In this document: piece after piece, positions 43,507 to 58,148 of the stretch
How the letters are laid out: the number at the start of each line of letters is the position of its first letter
How positions within the stretch are numbered: position 1 is the stretch's first letter
Assembly (NCBI GenBank): GCA_951217055.1
Contig: OX578286.1
Location: 42,485,937-42,549,936 of the forward strand
Reading direction: 5' to 3'
Length of the DNA stretch: 64,000 nt
Source: Gerris lacustris
Lineage: Eukaryota; Arthropoda; Insecta; Hemiptera; Gerridae
Made by a program: the position numbers and the translations under genes
Notes under the pieces: model-generated
Database searches by the model: none
Told to the model about the DNA's origin: nothing
The model's input: only the letters and a program-made list of their open reading frames with translations

Positions 43507-44215
43507 TGTGTATGTTCTTTATACAAATCTACAGTTTTAGTCCGATCTCGAAATCTCGATGAAAATTTGCATACTTAACCTTCGAAGCAAGGGGGAAATC
43601 ACTGTCTACATGAATTTTTAAAATTTAAATATTGGTACACAGGGGTAAATATTGGTTACAAGTAATGAATACGGGGTCAAAGTAATTAATGCCTTTTATG
43701 ATGCATATCGTTAAAAAGCTCTTTAAGAATATAGTAATTGTTGTTATGTACAGTTTTATCATATTTTCACTTAGAAGGGGGGTAAAATGGAAAAATATAG
43801 CTATATCTTACAGTTTTAAAATATGTAAAAAGTTATAGTTCTTTAAGTAGTAATAATTAAACATTAAAGCACATAAAAGTTTCTCTCCACTAAAGAACAA
43901 TACTCCTGAGCTGTAAAGTGGAAACTAAGTATCCAGAACATCAGACTAGCTTCAAATTACCTTCTTTCTTTATTTGCCCATAAATCAAAGTTATTTAATT
44001 GTTTATAGTCTGAAAGAATGCTATTTTCAAAATATTTAAAGTTCTAGAGCAATTGGTTCAAGAAATATCTTCAACATGAATTTATCTTAATAGCCGCCAT
44101 TTTGAATCAAGATGATGGACTGTATAAAGATTTTTTTTAGAGATGACTTAGAGGCTATGAGGAAGTTACCTAAAGAAGTTCATGATTGAGGCCAAATGGT
44201 TCCTGAGAAATCCAA
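43161..44215 (+). mobile_element. Helitron-like 5' end and internal sequence
   Basis: A preceding A is followed by TCTATATATATAAAATCC and CACTCACTCACTGACTGACA, typical of 5'-TC Helitron starts. Sequence from 43505 (TTCTTTATACAAATCTACAG, GATGCATATCGTTAAAAAGC, GGGGGGTAAAATGG) is shared with the 55.7-57 kb block. GCCATCTTGATTCAAGATGG palindromes at about 43304 and 43461. No Rep/helicase ORF. Confidence 0.55.
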
Positions 44216-44760
44216 TTTGATTTGGAACATCTTTAGACTGTTACTCCCCTTAAAAAAAAGTCCAGTCATGCACCATGACTTAATGAGCGAATTTTCAAAG
44301 AAATCTGCGTTTTATTGGCTTATGATAATATAGGAAAATTTTGGTTTAGAATTTGCTCGGGTGAAAAAAAAATTGGTACACAGGGGTACGGGGTACAAAA
44401 GTCAAAATAGTATTTACCCTTCAAGATGCATGTCGTTGGAAAGCTCTTTTAGAGTACAGTAATTGTTGTTATTTACACTTTTATCATATTTTCACATAAA
44501 AGGGGGGTAAAATGGAAAAAACACGTTTTTTGACACTATATGGTCAAAATTTGACCCCTAAATGGACTCCAAAAATTCTGGCCAACGAACTCATCCTTTC
44601 TTTTGATATTATTGACATTTTAAAATTTGTTTGAAATTTTTAAGTGCATCCCAAGGGGAGATATCGTCTGGAATGACACATATATACATATATACATACA
44701 TATATACATACATATTAACATACATATATACATACATATATACATACATACATAAAAAAA
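44216..44760 (+). repeat. Repeat J, copy 1
   Basis: Begins with a truncated family D end (TTTAGACTGTTACTCCCCTT). From ATGACTTAATGAGCGA (about 44275) to GGAATGACACATATATACAT it is very similar to 57550-58010. Ends in a TACATACATATA microsatellite (44684-44750). Confidence 0.75.
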
Positions 44761-44884
44761 AGTGTTAAATTTCAGGAATCGATTCAGAATGGTCTAAAAC
44801 GGATTTCCATGGAAAAATTCGCATTACAAAAATTTTGAAGCCATTGCAATAGCGTAATTTTCTTTGAAAATTCGCTAAAACAGA

Positions 44885-45078
44885 GAGGAGTAACAATGTT
44901 AAGAAGGTGTACGGATTGTTCTTCTTTAGACTGTTACTCCCCTTATAAAATCAGAAGTGTGATATTTCTTTGTCCTAAAGTAAATTGGACTAAACATCTC
45001 TTTGTCTCAATAATTATTTAGTCAGTCATTTATATTCTAAAAAAAAACATAGGGGAGTAACAATCTAAAGAAGTACCT
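44885..45078. mobile_element. Family D MITE, copy 3
   Basis: TTCTTTAGACTGTTACTCCC at about 44921 and GGGGAGTAACAATCTAAAGA ending near 45073 bound a ~155-bp element, preceded by an extra inverted half (GGAGTAACAATGTTAAGAAG). Non-coding. Confidence 0.82.
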
Positions 45079-46039
45079 TTGATTTTATATATGTATAAAG
45101 ATTATTTTCCAATTATTTATATTACCCCATTACATATTCACTTACTACAGTTAAAGGTGATAAAAAAAGTTTGCTAAAAGAGGTAAATGTCACAAAGAAT
45201 ATTGTAAATCATTACCGGTTCTATATATTTGCATCCTAACAAAAAGAAAAGGAAGAATGTGGAAATCATAAAACACCTCTAAAAAGTTTTAAAGATGTTA
45301 AGATGATCCTGCTAAAACAACTTTAAACCCTGCGTTATGAAACCAAGACAACAACCTTCAACGTATAAATTGAAATGTTGTTTGGACAACAAAAAAAGAG
45401 AAAAAAGTTGTTAACATTGTTAGAGGAAAACAATGTTGTTAAACAACACTTTCAGTTTAAAGGGTTTATTTCTCCGAGCTCGACTTTGAAAGAGGGAGAA
45501 AAAAAAACCAATTTAATTCCAAGTGACAGATTTTATGCGGCCTACACGCGCGAGACCAATATGTTTATAGACTTGTGACAGGTCTTTATTAGAAAATGTA
45601 AAAATTCGAACGAACACAAGTGCAGAACAAAAAAGGATGAAGATGGAACGTGAGTCAATGAAAAAAACCAAGATAATTGTGTCATGGTTATTTATTGTTT
45701 AAAAGGAGGAAAAAGATCATGTCGTTGTTAAAGAAAAACAAAATTATAACTAGATAAATAAATGTATGTACTGACAACTGACAAAAGACGAAACAATTCG
45801 AATCAAGTTAACAGTAATAAAATAAAAAAAACTAATTACTTGTTGTTAAAGGTTCGTGGCTACAGTTTATCGAAATATATTATCATTTAGATGCTGGCTT
45901 GTAAGAATAAACTAGTCGAGTTTCACGTGTAGCAACTTCTTTCGTCATAATTTTTACTACCTGTTCTTGCACATTCCTAATCAATTGTCTTCATTTTTAT
46001 TAGCTATACATGTTTCAAAATAAGGTATATGTCACATCA
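45079..46039. other. AT-rich DNA, no confident gene
   Basis: A 67-codon ORF at 45375-45578 (starts MLFGQQKKRKKLL) stands out as slightly longer and less AT-rich, but no homologue, splice site or domain was recognised. Confidence 0.35.
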
Positions 46040-46839
46040 TTAGGAGTTACTAATAAATTCAGCATATCATTAATCCGTAGTTTAAATTGTAAGTAACAAA
46101 AGGTGTTTTATGATCAGATACATCTACTTTTATCTGTTTTAGCAGAGTCTTAATCTTTAGACTAAATTATAATTAACTAAAGACTTTTTAAGATCAGACA
46201 CAACTACCTATAAGAACTAGAAGGTCGGGCCATCAACTAGGCAAATAAAGACGTCGCTGGCCCCACCTCTCCCAAAGGGCTAGTGGCTTTATTCTTTTTC
46301 CTCATTGAAGTTGGCCAATCTGAGTGTTAAAAGTTAATACTAATTGTAAAATGATTATAACTAAAGACGTTTTAAGATCAGATCCAACTACTGTAATCAG
46401 GTTTATCTGTTTTAGCACGTTCTTAATTTTTAGTCTAAATTATAATTAACTAAAGACGTTTCAAGATCAGATACAACTACCATTATCAGGCTTTACTACC
46501 TGTTTTAGCAGATTCTTAATCTGTAGACTAAAGTGTAATTAAAATATTTTTACAATTATTATTACTTATTGACAGTGAGGGAAATTCGAAAAATGTGGAG
46601 GGGAGCCAATGAGAGGACTGGATTTTGAATTTTAGAAGGTCGGGCCAACTAGACAGATAAAAAATGTCACTGGCCCCACTCCCAAAGGGTTAGTGGCTTT
46701 ATTTTTTTTCCTCATTTAGGTTGGCCAATCTGTCTGTCAAAAGTTAATACTACTTGTAAAAAGAGTATAACTATAGATGTTTAAAGATAGGATACAACTG
46801 CCATTATCAGGTTTTACAACCTGTTTTAGCACATTTTTA

Positions 46840-47555
46840 GGGTCCGTAGGCAAAACCAAGGACCCTTATATTTTCCTGCGTGTGTCTGTCCGTCCGTCCT
46901 CTCGCGTGCTCTCACGACTATACCTTTCGTCCGATCACTTTGAAATTTGGCATGTATGTGTCTTGTACCTGCCCACATATTTTAAAAATATAGCGACTTA
47001 AAAAAATATTTTTCAAAAAAATTAGGGTAAAAAAACTTAAGGGATAACATTTTCTTTTTTTTTCGACACCGTGAGGGGTATCATATGAAAGGGTACGTCG
47101 AGCTGATTACAAAAATATATAATTCTTTGGATATAACTTTGATAGGGCGAGTGTAGGCAAGTTTGAAGCGGGTTTGAAACGTGTCCCCCCCCCCCTCTAT
47201 CTCGCTTATGTGAAGTGCAAAAAATCTGAAAAAATTCCTGAACATTCTTCGACCAAAAGTAAAGATACCACTTTTTTGAAATTTCGAAAAAAATATTATT
47301 TTATTTTTTATTGACAAAATACGTTTTTTTAAAATTATTGTCTTTACGATGTATTTATATGGTTGTAGTCCGGTTTAGTGGCAAAAAAATACTTTATCAG
47401 AGTGTGTTTTGAGAATATCAGACCCTTAGAATGGTTCAAAGTAAGCTTTTTAGCATTTTGAAAAAACACTGTTTATACACTTTACAGTTAAACACTATAC
47501 AGTGTGGCCTACGGACCCTCGCTGTGTGCTGACTAGCACACACTTGACCTGTTTA
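46840..47555 (+). mobile_element. Family B element, copy 3
   Basis: GGGTCCGTAGGC start and CTTGACCTGTTTA tail, flanked by TTA on both sides (46837-46839, 47556-47558). The neighbouring satellite units supply the empty site (GCAGATTCTTAATCTG against GCACATTTTTA..TTAATCTG). ORFs here are incidental. Confidence 0.82.
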
Positions 47556-47582
47556 TTAATCTGTAAACTAAAGGGTCATTAA

Positions 47583-49069
47583 CAGTGGCGGATCTAGATC
47601 TTGCGGGGCCCTGGGCGAGACAAAATGGCGGGGCCCCCTAGGATAGAGCGGGGATTGCTGATAAAAAACAATAAAGTAACCTAATAATATACCACTTATA
47701 GCTTGATCCTATTTTACGGCTAATTCCCTTCACTTAGGGCTAGTCAAACCTTTTTCTCGACCATAGAAACGTTTTTGCTGTCAAAATAATTCAAAACTTT
47801 TAAAATATGTAATTACAATTCTGCTCATGATTTTAATCTATAACATAAACCCCTCAAATGATATAGTTTTCAACTAATCATCATTTTCTTTGCAAACGTA
47901 GGCGAAAAGAAACATTTTTATTGTAATAATTAAGCTCTGTTATACTTAACTATTTATTCTTCTTCATGATGTTTTGGGTTTTATGGTTAAATTATCATTG
48001 TAAAGAAAAAGTTAAGCTGTGTTATTTGTGATCAGTTCTATAATTTGAAATCTACACTCGAGCACTTTAAACTTACTCCCAGAATTCACCTTCTCAGCTT
48101 ATAACTTTCCATTTTAGGGCCGAGTTTCTGGTTTAACATTTTAAGGGGGGTCCGGGGGTCCTCCCCCGGAAAATTTTGTAAATATGACCTCTCAAAATAG
48201 CGTTTTTATGCATCTCTGAGGTGAAGTTTCTCTTTGACATCAATTGGTAAAACTGCACTAATTGGCCCAATTATTTCGTACTGTCCGATTTACTTAGTTT
48301 TTTTACTATTCCTTTTACAGGATTTGTCTTTTTTACATATCTCTGTACATTGTCAAACGATTAAGGCTATGTAGTATCTCGATAAATTCAGTGTTATATT
48401 TATTTATTTATTTTTAAAAATGTCACGTTTTATAGGGTAATGATAGAAGGTTATTGTTAGGTCAGGTCAAAGAGTACTAAACTCAACCTAAACTTACCAT
48501 AACGATCCATACTTTTCCCTTAAATTAAAAAAAAAATTGAATTTATCGAGATGCTACAACCGAAATCGTTTTTGTAATGCAAAAAGGAATAGTTTGGAAA
48601 AAAACTGATTAAATTGGACGTTTAGATATAGGTGGGGCAAATAATGAAGAATTACCCCACACAATAAATAACAAATGCGTCATTTTAAAAAGAGGGAGGG
48701 TGAAAAAACACTAGGACGTTAACTCACTTAATTTTATATGGAGCGGGGCCCCGCGGGTTATCTTAAACATAAAAAAAAAATTATATATATTTTATAACTT
48801 ATTTATTTGACTTTTTTATAGCGAGGGGCCCCGCGAAAAGGTAGTTAGGTATTAGGCTCTACCATGTAAACTAAATTCGACTGAATTTTATAATTATAAT
48901 ATTTCATGTTTTGTACATGGCACGGGGCCCCGCGGACAGTCTTCACTATGAACTATAAATTTGCCTGTAAAGTATAAGTATTTTATTTTAATTTTCTATG
49001 GCGCGGGGCCCTCCAAGGCGCGGGGCCCTGGGCGGTCGCCCCCCTCGCCCCCCCCTGGATCCGCCCCTG
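47583..49069. mobile_element. hAT-type element, 1487 bp, perfect 8-bp target duplication
   Basis: Starts CAGTGGCGGATCTAG and ends CTGGATCCGCCCCTG, flanked by identical GTCATTAA at 47575-47582 and 49070-49077. Subterminal GCGGGGCCC motifs recur in both orientations (about 47603, 47632, 48743, 48826, 48921, 48984-49027), as expected for transposase-binding sites. No transposase ORF, so non-autonomous. Confidence 0.92.
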
Positions 49070-49285
49070 GTCATTAATTAAAGTCGTTTTAAGATAATCT
49101 ACAACTACCATTATCAGGATAATACACCATTATACAGGACCATTATCAGGTTTAATCACCTGTTTTAGAATATTCTTAATCAGTAGTCAAAATTGGTTTA
49201 AAATACAAATAATACAACACATGTTTTAGCAAATCCTTAAACTGTAGTTTAAATTGGAATTATGTAAAGCCGTTTTCAAAACTCG

Positions 49286-49472
49286 TTTCACACCCACTTC
49301 AAACTTGCCTACGCTCGCCCTATCAAAGTTTTAACCAAAGAATTATATATTTTTGTAATCAGCTCGACGTACCCTGATCGGACGAAAAGTGTAGCCGTGA
49401 GAGCATGCGACAGGACGGACGGACAGACATACGCAGGAAAATATAAGGGTCCTTGGTTTTGCCTACGGACCC
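49286..49472 (-). mobile_element. Family B fragment, internally deleted
   Basis: Ends GCCTACGGACCC then TAAAAA. It matches the family B start in reverse, then jumps (ACGTACCCTGATCGGACG) to the middle, so several hundred bases are missing. Confidence 0.75.
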
Positions 49473-49990
49473 TAAAAACAAAAAAAAACAATATTGTTGA
49501 AAAATAAGACTCGTTTTTTAAAATGGTAAGATATAAGATTTACCATAGTCAGTACTATTACATATAGGTTTTCGCGGTTGGTCTCATTATAAAGTTATAG
49601 GTCATTCTGTGGTGAAGGATTATGTAGGTTTTTGATTCAGAAGTTTCGCACCTAGTGTTAAGGAGCGTCTTCAGGAAAGCACATATTGTCCTGGTGAAGT
49701 AACAACGTCAACGTGGTAGTATGATGTGGTCACCATCGGATGACCAGCAACTTCATACCATGGTCAGGTTTACCACCTATTTTAGCTCATCCTTAATTTT
49801 AATTTACTAAACATTGCAAGTTCAAATACAACAACCATGATCAGGATTACCTGTTTTAGCTCATCCTTAATTTTAATTTACTAAACATTGCAAGTTCAAT
49901 ACAACAACCATGATCATCTGTTTTAGCTCATCCTTAATCAATAGTCTAAATAATAAACTTTTCAAGATAATTTCATTTAAAGACGTTCCA

Positions 49991-50606
49991 CACATCACAA
50001 CTGATTAGGACCTCACACAAAGAAATATTAAAACGAAAAAATGAAATATACAACTGAAACAGAGACAGACAAGAATAATAAAATAAGAATCGTTTATTAA
50101 AAGAAAAAAAGAAGAAACATATAAAGGTGTCGACTTTAAGCAAAACTAAAAAAGAATTGTGTGAAACGGATATGCGATAATGAGAACGGAGAGAAAGAAT
50201 CGATCATAAAGAATCGGAGTAACAAGAAGAAAAAAAGTATTAAGAGAAAACTAAAGACAAAAATTAAAAAAAAAATAAAAAAAAAAATAAAAAGGATAAT
50301 AAAGTAGATGAAGTAACAAGATCCTGTCAGACGTTACAGGTGAAGACCAAAAAGGTTTTTCAAAGGATGCCGAATCTTTCTCACCTCGCTCAAAGAGGGA
50401 TTTGAACTTCGAACCTTTGGGCTTTGGAAATCCTTAACGCACCAAGACTTTTAACATTACCCTCAATGCATGTCGTAAATCATCGACTGAGATCGGTCAT
50501 GATCGGTTTTTTTTTCCTTTTTTCATAACCGTCACATGGTTCACGGAGCTATATTGGTTAGTTGAGTCGGACAGGATGTTTTTCTTGAGAACATACACGG
50601 AGACAA
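49991..50606. other. A-rich DNA, nothing recognised
   Basis: A-rich purine runs (AAAAAAAGAAGAAAC and similar). No element or gene was recognised. Confidence 0.45.
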
Positions 50607-50870
50607 ATAAAAAATAGTCTGCCAATTAGTGTGGCACATAGCTTCATCGCGTACTTTAATGATGTTATGCATTTACAACACATTATTGTCAAATTTATTT
50701 AAGTTTTTCCCACTTATCTTAAATCTGTTAAAATTGTTTTGATTTTTAAATGAATAAAAGTATGAATTTAGCAACATTTAATGCGCGCTGATGGTTGAAA
50801 TGATCGTGGGACCATCGGCGGGCAATACTCCACAAACCATTCACATTTCTTAATAATTAATATAAAAATG
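50607..50870 (-). mobile_element. Family A left-end fragment
   Basis: TAGTCTGCCAATTAGTGTGG then CACATAGCTTCATCGCGTAC. The interior is truncated after the GTGGGACCATCGGCGGG segment. TA precedes GTCTGCC. Confidence 0.7.
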
Positions 50871-50899
50871 CCATTTTTCAAAACTGGTCTTATTTTCAA

Positions 50900-51035
50900 C
50901 CTTTTTTTTTGGTTTCTGTATTCTTCACCTTAGTTGTATCTATGTGCAAAATTTGGGGAAGATTGAACGACGGTAAGTGGTTCAAAATTGGGGTAATAGG
51001 TGTGCGATGAAACTTAAAAAGCAAATAAATTTGAC

Positions 51036-51067
<32 letters not shown>

Positions 51068-51190
51068 CTGTATTCTTCACCATAGTTGTTTCTAAGTGCA
51101 AAATGTGGAGAAGATTGAATCACGGGAAGAGGTTCAAAATTGGGGAAACGGAAATGTGCGATGAAACTTACAAAGCAAAAATTAATATAA
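50900..51190 (+). repeat. Tandem duplication of ~150 bp
   Basis: TTTCTGTATTCTTCACC..TAGTTGT, TGCAAAAT.TGG.GAAGATTGAA and GTGCGATGAAACTTA occur in the same order at 50912-51015 and 51066-51170. The second copy follows a run of about 27 T. ORFs on both strands reflect this. Confidence 0.75.
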
Positions 51191-51868
51191 GACGAGTAAA
51201 AATCAGATGATAACTTTAAATGATAGTGTTCATGGATGGAAGTAGGTGTTGATGGATATATTTTTGGCGAAATATAGCACTACAATGAATATAAGTGAAA
51301 TCCAATCTACCTCCTACGATATTCAAACTTGCTTAAGGAAGTTGCTCACAATGAGAATGAGTTATTTGGTGGCCCGACTTCATCCGTCAAAATTAAAAAG
51401 AAAGAAATGCAGGTATCAAAAAACACTTGTTCTTAAAGCGAAACCACATTGCAGCCATTTTGAATCTAAATTTCGTATTTAAAGAAAAATTAAATAAATT
51501 CATTTTCATGTTATATCTAACCTCTGAACTATGTTTTTATTTAAATACAATAATTCAATCATTTTTAATTTGTTTTTTTAAATTCAAAAAGGCCGCTATC
51601 CGTAGACAATAAATCAACAAACCAGCTTCGTTAGGTATTTTCCACGCCCTAGGCCCTCCTATAAGTTTGCCAAGTTTCAGCTTAACTTAGACAGGGCTTC
51701 TGGAAAACTCAGATAAACTAAACACTCTAACATACTTTTTCAAAGAGCATCTTCACACGTCTGTACAGAATACAGACAGACATTTTTAAAAAATCAATTT
51801 TTAGGACTCAGGGGCACTTAAAACGTGAAAACCCATTGAATCTCAAATTTTCGCCATTACAATACTTT

Positions 51869-51945
<77 letters not shown>

Positions 51946-53022
51946 ATATATATAAATAACGTATATAAGAAAGTAAAAAAGAATAATACCAAATGAACAA
52001 ACTGCAAGAAATAAATTATCGTTTAAACCCGAGTAAAAGTTACAAAAAAATAATTAACCGTATATAAACAAAAAGAAATTCTAAAAGTGTCCTCCATAAC
52101 AGTTCCTCCTGTAACTTATAATAAATATACTGCGTTATTAAATTTCCCTACATTACTCGACTCTGAAATAGAATCTAAGGAAAGAAGACTACAAAAGAAA
52201 AGAACGGGAGGAAAAAAGGACAGCGTACACATTTCGAGTAAAAGTTCTTAGCTAAAAGGAAAGAAAAAAAAAAGTTTGCAAGAAAGAGCTGTAAATCATC
52301 TTTCATCTTTTCTGTTAAAGGAATTTAATAGTCAATTAGAAGACCTCGGAAAGACTTTTAGAAGACGCCTTCTTGAGTTGAAGCTACGAGAAGATATAGG
52401 GATTGGTTTCTGTGAGATACCAACGCCTTGCCATGTGGTAGAAGATTAACCGCGCTTCCCTTGCAAGCGTGAGCCGTGCTTGTGCCTCTATTTCTCTTGT
52501 AACTCCACCTTTTGAACCGGCATAAACCGTTTTGTACTGAAATTTATAGTTTTGTAATCCCCCCACCATCCTATTTCTTTCTAGCTCTATCGCGGTTTTT
52601 TGAATAACCCCCACCTACCACGGGGATCTCATTAAACAATAAAGTTTCAAAATAATAAAAAAAATGATAGATAGTTGGAAAGAACAGGTAAAATTTCGAT
52701 AAACTATAATTTAGTTGATTTTTTTTTCACTTGTTAAAAGTTTAATTAAATTATACGAACATTTTGAAGGTATGATTATAAATTGCACTACACAAATTAT
52801 CCTCTTAAATCCGAGGAACTCACCAGAAATTAATTTAAAAAATAAAATACGAGTATATTCAAATTAAGATTATTTATAAAATTTCAAAAAAGTGATGATG
52901 ATTTAAATTTCTGGAAATACACCATGTCGGTCCATCTCTGGACCTATACCAGATCAAGATGATCAGAGACGAGCGTGCTCTCATACCAGCATTCTTGCTT
53001 GGCTGGCAAAACATTTCCATAT
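51191..53022. other. AT-rich DNA with a (TA)n tract
   Basis: A TA microsatellite of about 80 bp at 51868-51950. 52384-52614 is GC-richer and open for 76 codons on -, without a recognised domain. No gene supported. Confidence 0.4.
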
Positions 53023-53024
53023 TA

Positions 53025-53946
53025 GTTAGACCGGCCACACGGGGCGTGATTTCACGCCGAAGGAGAGAGACAGGGCTGCGTCTTCAAGGTCGCCCGCAAA
53101 CAAATGAGCCGGGGTCCATTTGTTGGCTGGTTTTCACGCTGGTAAGGTGGCCACACGGGCGTTTTTTCACGCGCTACTCTAATAAACTCTAAATATTTTT
53201 ACTTTTCTATTTTGTGGCTTATTTATTTCAAAATTGAGTTCATTATTAAGCACCCGTGGATTTATGACATTAGGCACCTCGATTATAAAAATCGAATTAA
53301 GAAGAAAGATTGTAACAAATTTATTTTATTAATGGGGTAATCACCGAGGTATAGGTTTTTTTTAAAAGAAAATTAGTGGTGGATTCAGTTTTAAAAGTTT
53401 ATAAAAAGTTTATTTAAATAAATCATAATTAAATACATCAATAATATAATAATATTCTTAACTTAATAACAATAATAATTAAAATAACGTGGATCAGTTC
53501 CTTTAATAATTCTTTGGACAATAGTTGCCCTAATATAATTTAATTTCCGGTAAGAGAGGTAGAGCCTATTGAATTTGGGGCTACAAGATTCGTGGATTTT
53601 AGTGTTTTTTTAGAAGCACGAATTTTCCTTGCTCTAACTTATTATGGGATGAATGCAGTACTCTTTCTGGAGTCTCCGGCCACCTAATGCAACTACTATA
53701 TCACTTGAAATGTTATTCATTCTGCTTGTATATATTGTAGCTTCCAATCACCGACAATGTTGCAAGTATAACCACAATTGACAAACTGCCCTGCCGCGGG
53801 ACAAAACGCCCATGTGGCCGGCTTCGGCTTGATTTCACGCGGCGTGTTTTCTCGCCAATGTGGCCACCTCACCCTCAGGAATTCACGCGAATGTTTTTCC
53901 CGCATCAATTTGGCGTGAAAAAACACTCGTGTGGCCGTAGCCTAAC
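53025..53946. mobile_element. Inverted-repeat element with CGGCCACACG termini (~920 bp)
   Basis: The left end GTTAGACCGGCCACACGGGG and right end GTGTGGCCGTAGCCTAAC are inverted. Inner mirrored pairs (GGTGGCCACACGGGCG at about 53147; TGTGGCCACCTCACC at about 53860) extend the arms to about 150 bp. GC-rich arms enclose an AT-rich core. ORFs in the arms are not genes. No clear target duplication. Confidence 0.75.
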
Positions 53947-55672
<1,726 letters not shown>

Positions 55673-55676
<4 letters not shown>

Positions 55677-57149
55677 TTCTTTATACAAATCTACAGTTTT
55701 AGCCCGATTTTGATGAAAATTTGCACACTTGACCTTCAAAGCAAGGAAAAAATCAAGGTCTACATGAATTTTTGAAAGTTAAATTTTGGTACACAGGGGT
55801 ACGGGGTACAAGTAATGAATACGGGGTCAAAGTTATGAATACCCTTCGTGATGCTTATCGTTGAAAAGCTCTTTAAGAGTGCAGTAATTGTTGTTATGTA
55901 CACTTTTGTCATATTTTCATTTAGGAGGGGGGTAAAATCGAAAAATATAGCTATATCTTATTTGTTCTTTATACAAATCTACAGTTTTAGTCCGATCTCG
56001 ATGAAAATTTGCACACTTGATCTTCAAAGCAAGGGGAAAATCAAGGTCTACATGAATTTTTGAAAGTTAAATTTTGGTACACAGGGGTACGGGGTACAAG
56101 TAATGAATACGGGGTCAAACTAATGAATACTCTTCGTGATCCATATCGTTGAAAAGCTCTTTAAGAGTACAGTAATTGTTGTTATGTGTAGTTTTGTCAT
56201 ATTTTTATTTAGGAGGGGGGTAAAATGGAAAATATAACTATATCTATATATAAAAAGAAGAGTATCTATATGAGAGAATGTCTTTTACACAAATCTACAG
56301 TTTTATCCCAATTTGATGCATTTTTACACTCTTTTTCTTCAAAACAAGGTGAAGGTCACTGCCTACATGATTTTCCGAAATTAAAATTTTGATACACAGA
56401 GGTACGGGGTACAAATGTCAAAGTAATGGATACCCTTCATGATGCATATCGTTGGAAAGCTCTTTAAGAGTGCATTAATTGTTGTTAAGTACGTTTTTGT
56501 CATATTTTCATTTAGGAGGGGGGTAAAATGGAAATGTATATCTATATCTATAGAAGTCAACGTATGTGTGAATGTGTTTATGTTCTTTATACAATTCAAC
56601 AGTTTTAATTTGATCTCGGTGAAAATTTGCTCACTATGTACAGTTTTGTCATATGTATTTTCATTTAGGAGGGGGTAAAATGGAAAAATATAGCAATATC
56701 TTATAAAAAAAGAAGAGTGTCTGTATGAGGGTATGTCTTTAAATCTACAGTTTTATCCCAATTTGATGAATATTTACTCACTTTCCCTTCAAAAGAAGGG
56801 GAAAATGACAGCCTACATGAATTTTGGAAATTTAAATTTGGTACCCAGGGGTATGGTACAAGTACTAAATACGAGGTCAATGTAATGAATACCATTGATG
56901 ATGCAAAAGCTCTTTAAAAGTAGAGTATTAGTTTTTATGTATTGTTTTGTCATATTTTACTTTAGGGGGGGGGGGATTTAGGATCTTTAAAATTAGCTTA
57001 TCAAAGAGGAGGGGGTATAGAAATAGGTGGGAGAGATAGAATCTAGATATTCTTGCATAGTAAAATAATTTATATGTTTCATTATGGTTGTTTATAAACA
57101 TATCTAATTATAATAACACTCCGTAGCGAAGCACGGGTACCCAGCTAGT
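55673..57149 (+). mobile_element. Helitron-like 3' part: tandem ~300-bp units and a CTAG end
   Basis: Four or five diverged units (starts near 55676, 55962, 56280, 56582 and 56735) carry TTCTTTATACAAATCTACAG, GGTACACAGGGGTACGGGGT and GGAGGGGGGTAAAATGGAAA. The end CCGTAGCGAAGCACGGGTAC then CCAGCTAGT (57121-57149) has a 6-bp hairpin with an A bulge and GAA loop, about 10 nt before CTAG-T, the Helitron terminus pattern. No Rep/helicase. Confidence 0.65.
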
Positions 57150-57409
57150 ATATATATATATATATATATATATTCTTTTAAAACCCAATCATTATTTGTT
57201 CGCCTTTTTTTATTTTATTATTCTTGACTTAGATACAGTTAAAATTGATTTTCAGATGGAGATAATGAAATCATTTCGTTTTTTCTTGTTTATAAAAGAG
57301 TTGTTTTTTTTGAAATGATAGAAAATACAGAACAGTTTGTGTAAAGAATGATTATTATTTATTTAAAAGATGTTATAAACAAACATTGAGAGAGTTTGGA
57401 AATATATGA

Positions 57410-58010
57410 GAAAAAACAAATCTGCTAATTTATGTGGCACATAGCTTCTTTGTGCTTTATCATTGGACGAATTGATTGGATAAAATAATGTAAAAAATGG
57501 AGTGAAGATGGATAACAATGATATAGATAGATGTAACTAAAAACAAAACAGTCACCATGACTTAATGAGCGAGTTTTCAAAGAAATCTGCGTATTATTGG
57601 CTTATGATAATATAGGAAAATTTTGGTTTAGAATTTGGATGGGTGGAAAAAAAGAAATTGGTACACAGGGGTACGGGGTACAAAAGTCAAAATAGTATTT
57701 ACCCTTCAAGATTCATGTCGTTGGAAAGCTCTTTAAGAGTACAGTAATTGATGTTATGTATACTTTGCGTTATTTTTTTTTTATATAAGAGGGGGTTAAA
57801 ATGGAAAAAACACATTTTTATGTTATTTTTTACCCTAAATTGTCAAAATTTGACCCTTAAATGAACTTCTGGCCGTAGAACTTATCCTTTCTTTTGATAT
57901 TATTGACATTTTAAAATTTGTTTAAATTTTTTAAGTTCATCCTATTGGAGACGATATCTCCAATATATAGTGATATATATCTCCAGTATGGAGTGACACA
58001 TATACATATA
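57410..58010 (+). repeat. Family A left-end scrap and repeat J, copy 2
   Basis: AATTTATGTGGCACATAGCT at 57427 is a family A end. From 57550 the sequence matches 44262-44700 closely (ATGACTTAATGAGCGAGTTT, GGTACACAGGGGTACGGGGT, CTTTCTTTTGATATTATTGA). Confidence 0.7.
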
Positions 58011-58148
58011 TTATACAAATATCGACCGCGAATAGTTATTAAAAAACTGAAGAAACCCAGGGTTCGGTCACAAAAAAACCAACTCACACTACTCAAAACA
58101 TGCTCAAAAACCTGACGTAAAAAGGGTTTTATTGGTATTCTTACCATA

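Larger units (their letters stand above)
46040..49990 (+). repeat. Diverged ~100-bp satellite with nested insertions
   Basis: The unit contains TCTGTAGACTAAATTATAAT, TAACTAAAGACGTTTTAAGA, TCAGATACAACTACCATTAT and CCTGTTTTAGCAGATTCTTA. Copies occur at about 46060-46240, 46345-46560, 46750-46835, 47556-47582, 49070-49260 and 49770-49960. Two related ~130-bp inserts (GAAGGTCGGGCCA..CTGGCCCCAC) lie at 46205-46330 and 46635-46770. Families B and hAT interrupt it. Confidence 0.75.

Noticed and set aside
45375..45578. 67-codon ORF as a gene
   Set aside because: Plausible composition but no homology recalled and no splice or promoter signals; left as unassigned.
52384..53192. ORFs of 76-77 codons near 52.4-53.2 kb as candidate genes
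   Set aside because: One falls in an inverted-repeat element arm; the other shows no domain, splice signals or codon evidence.
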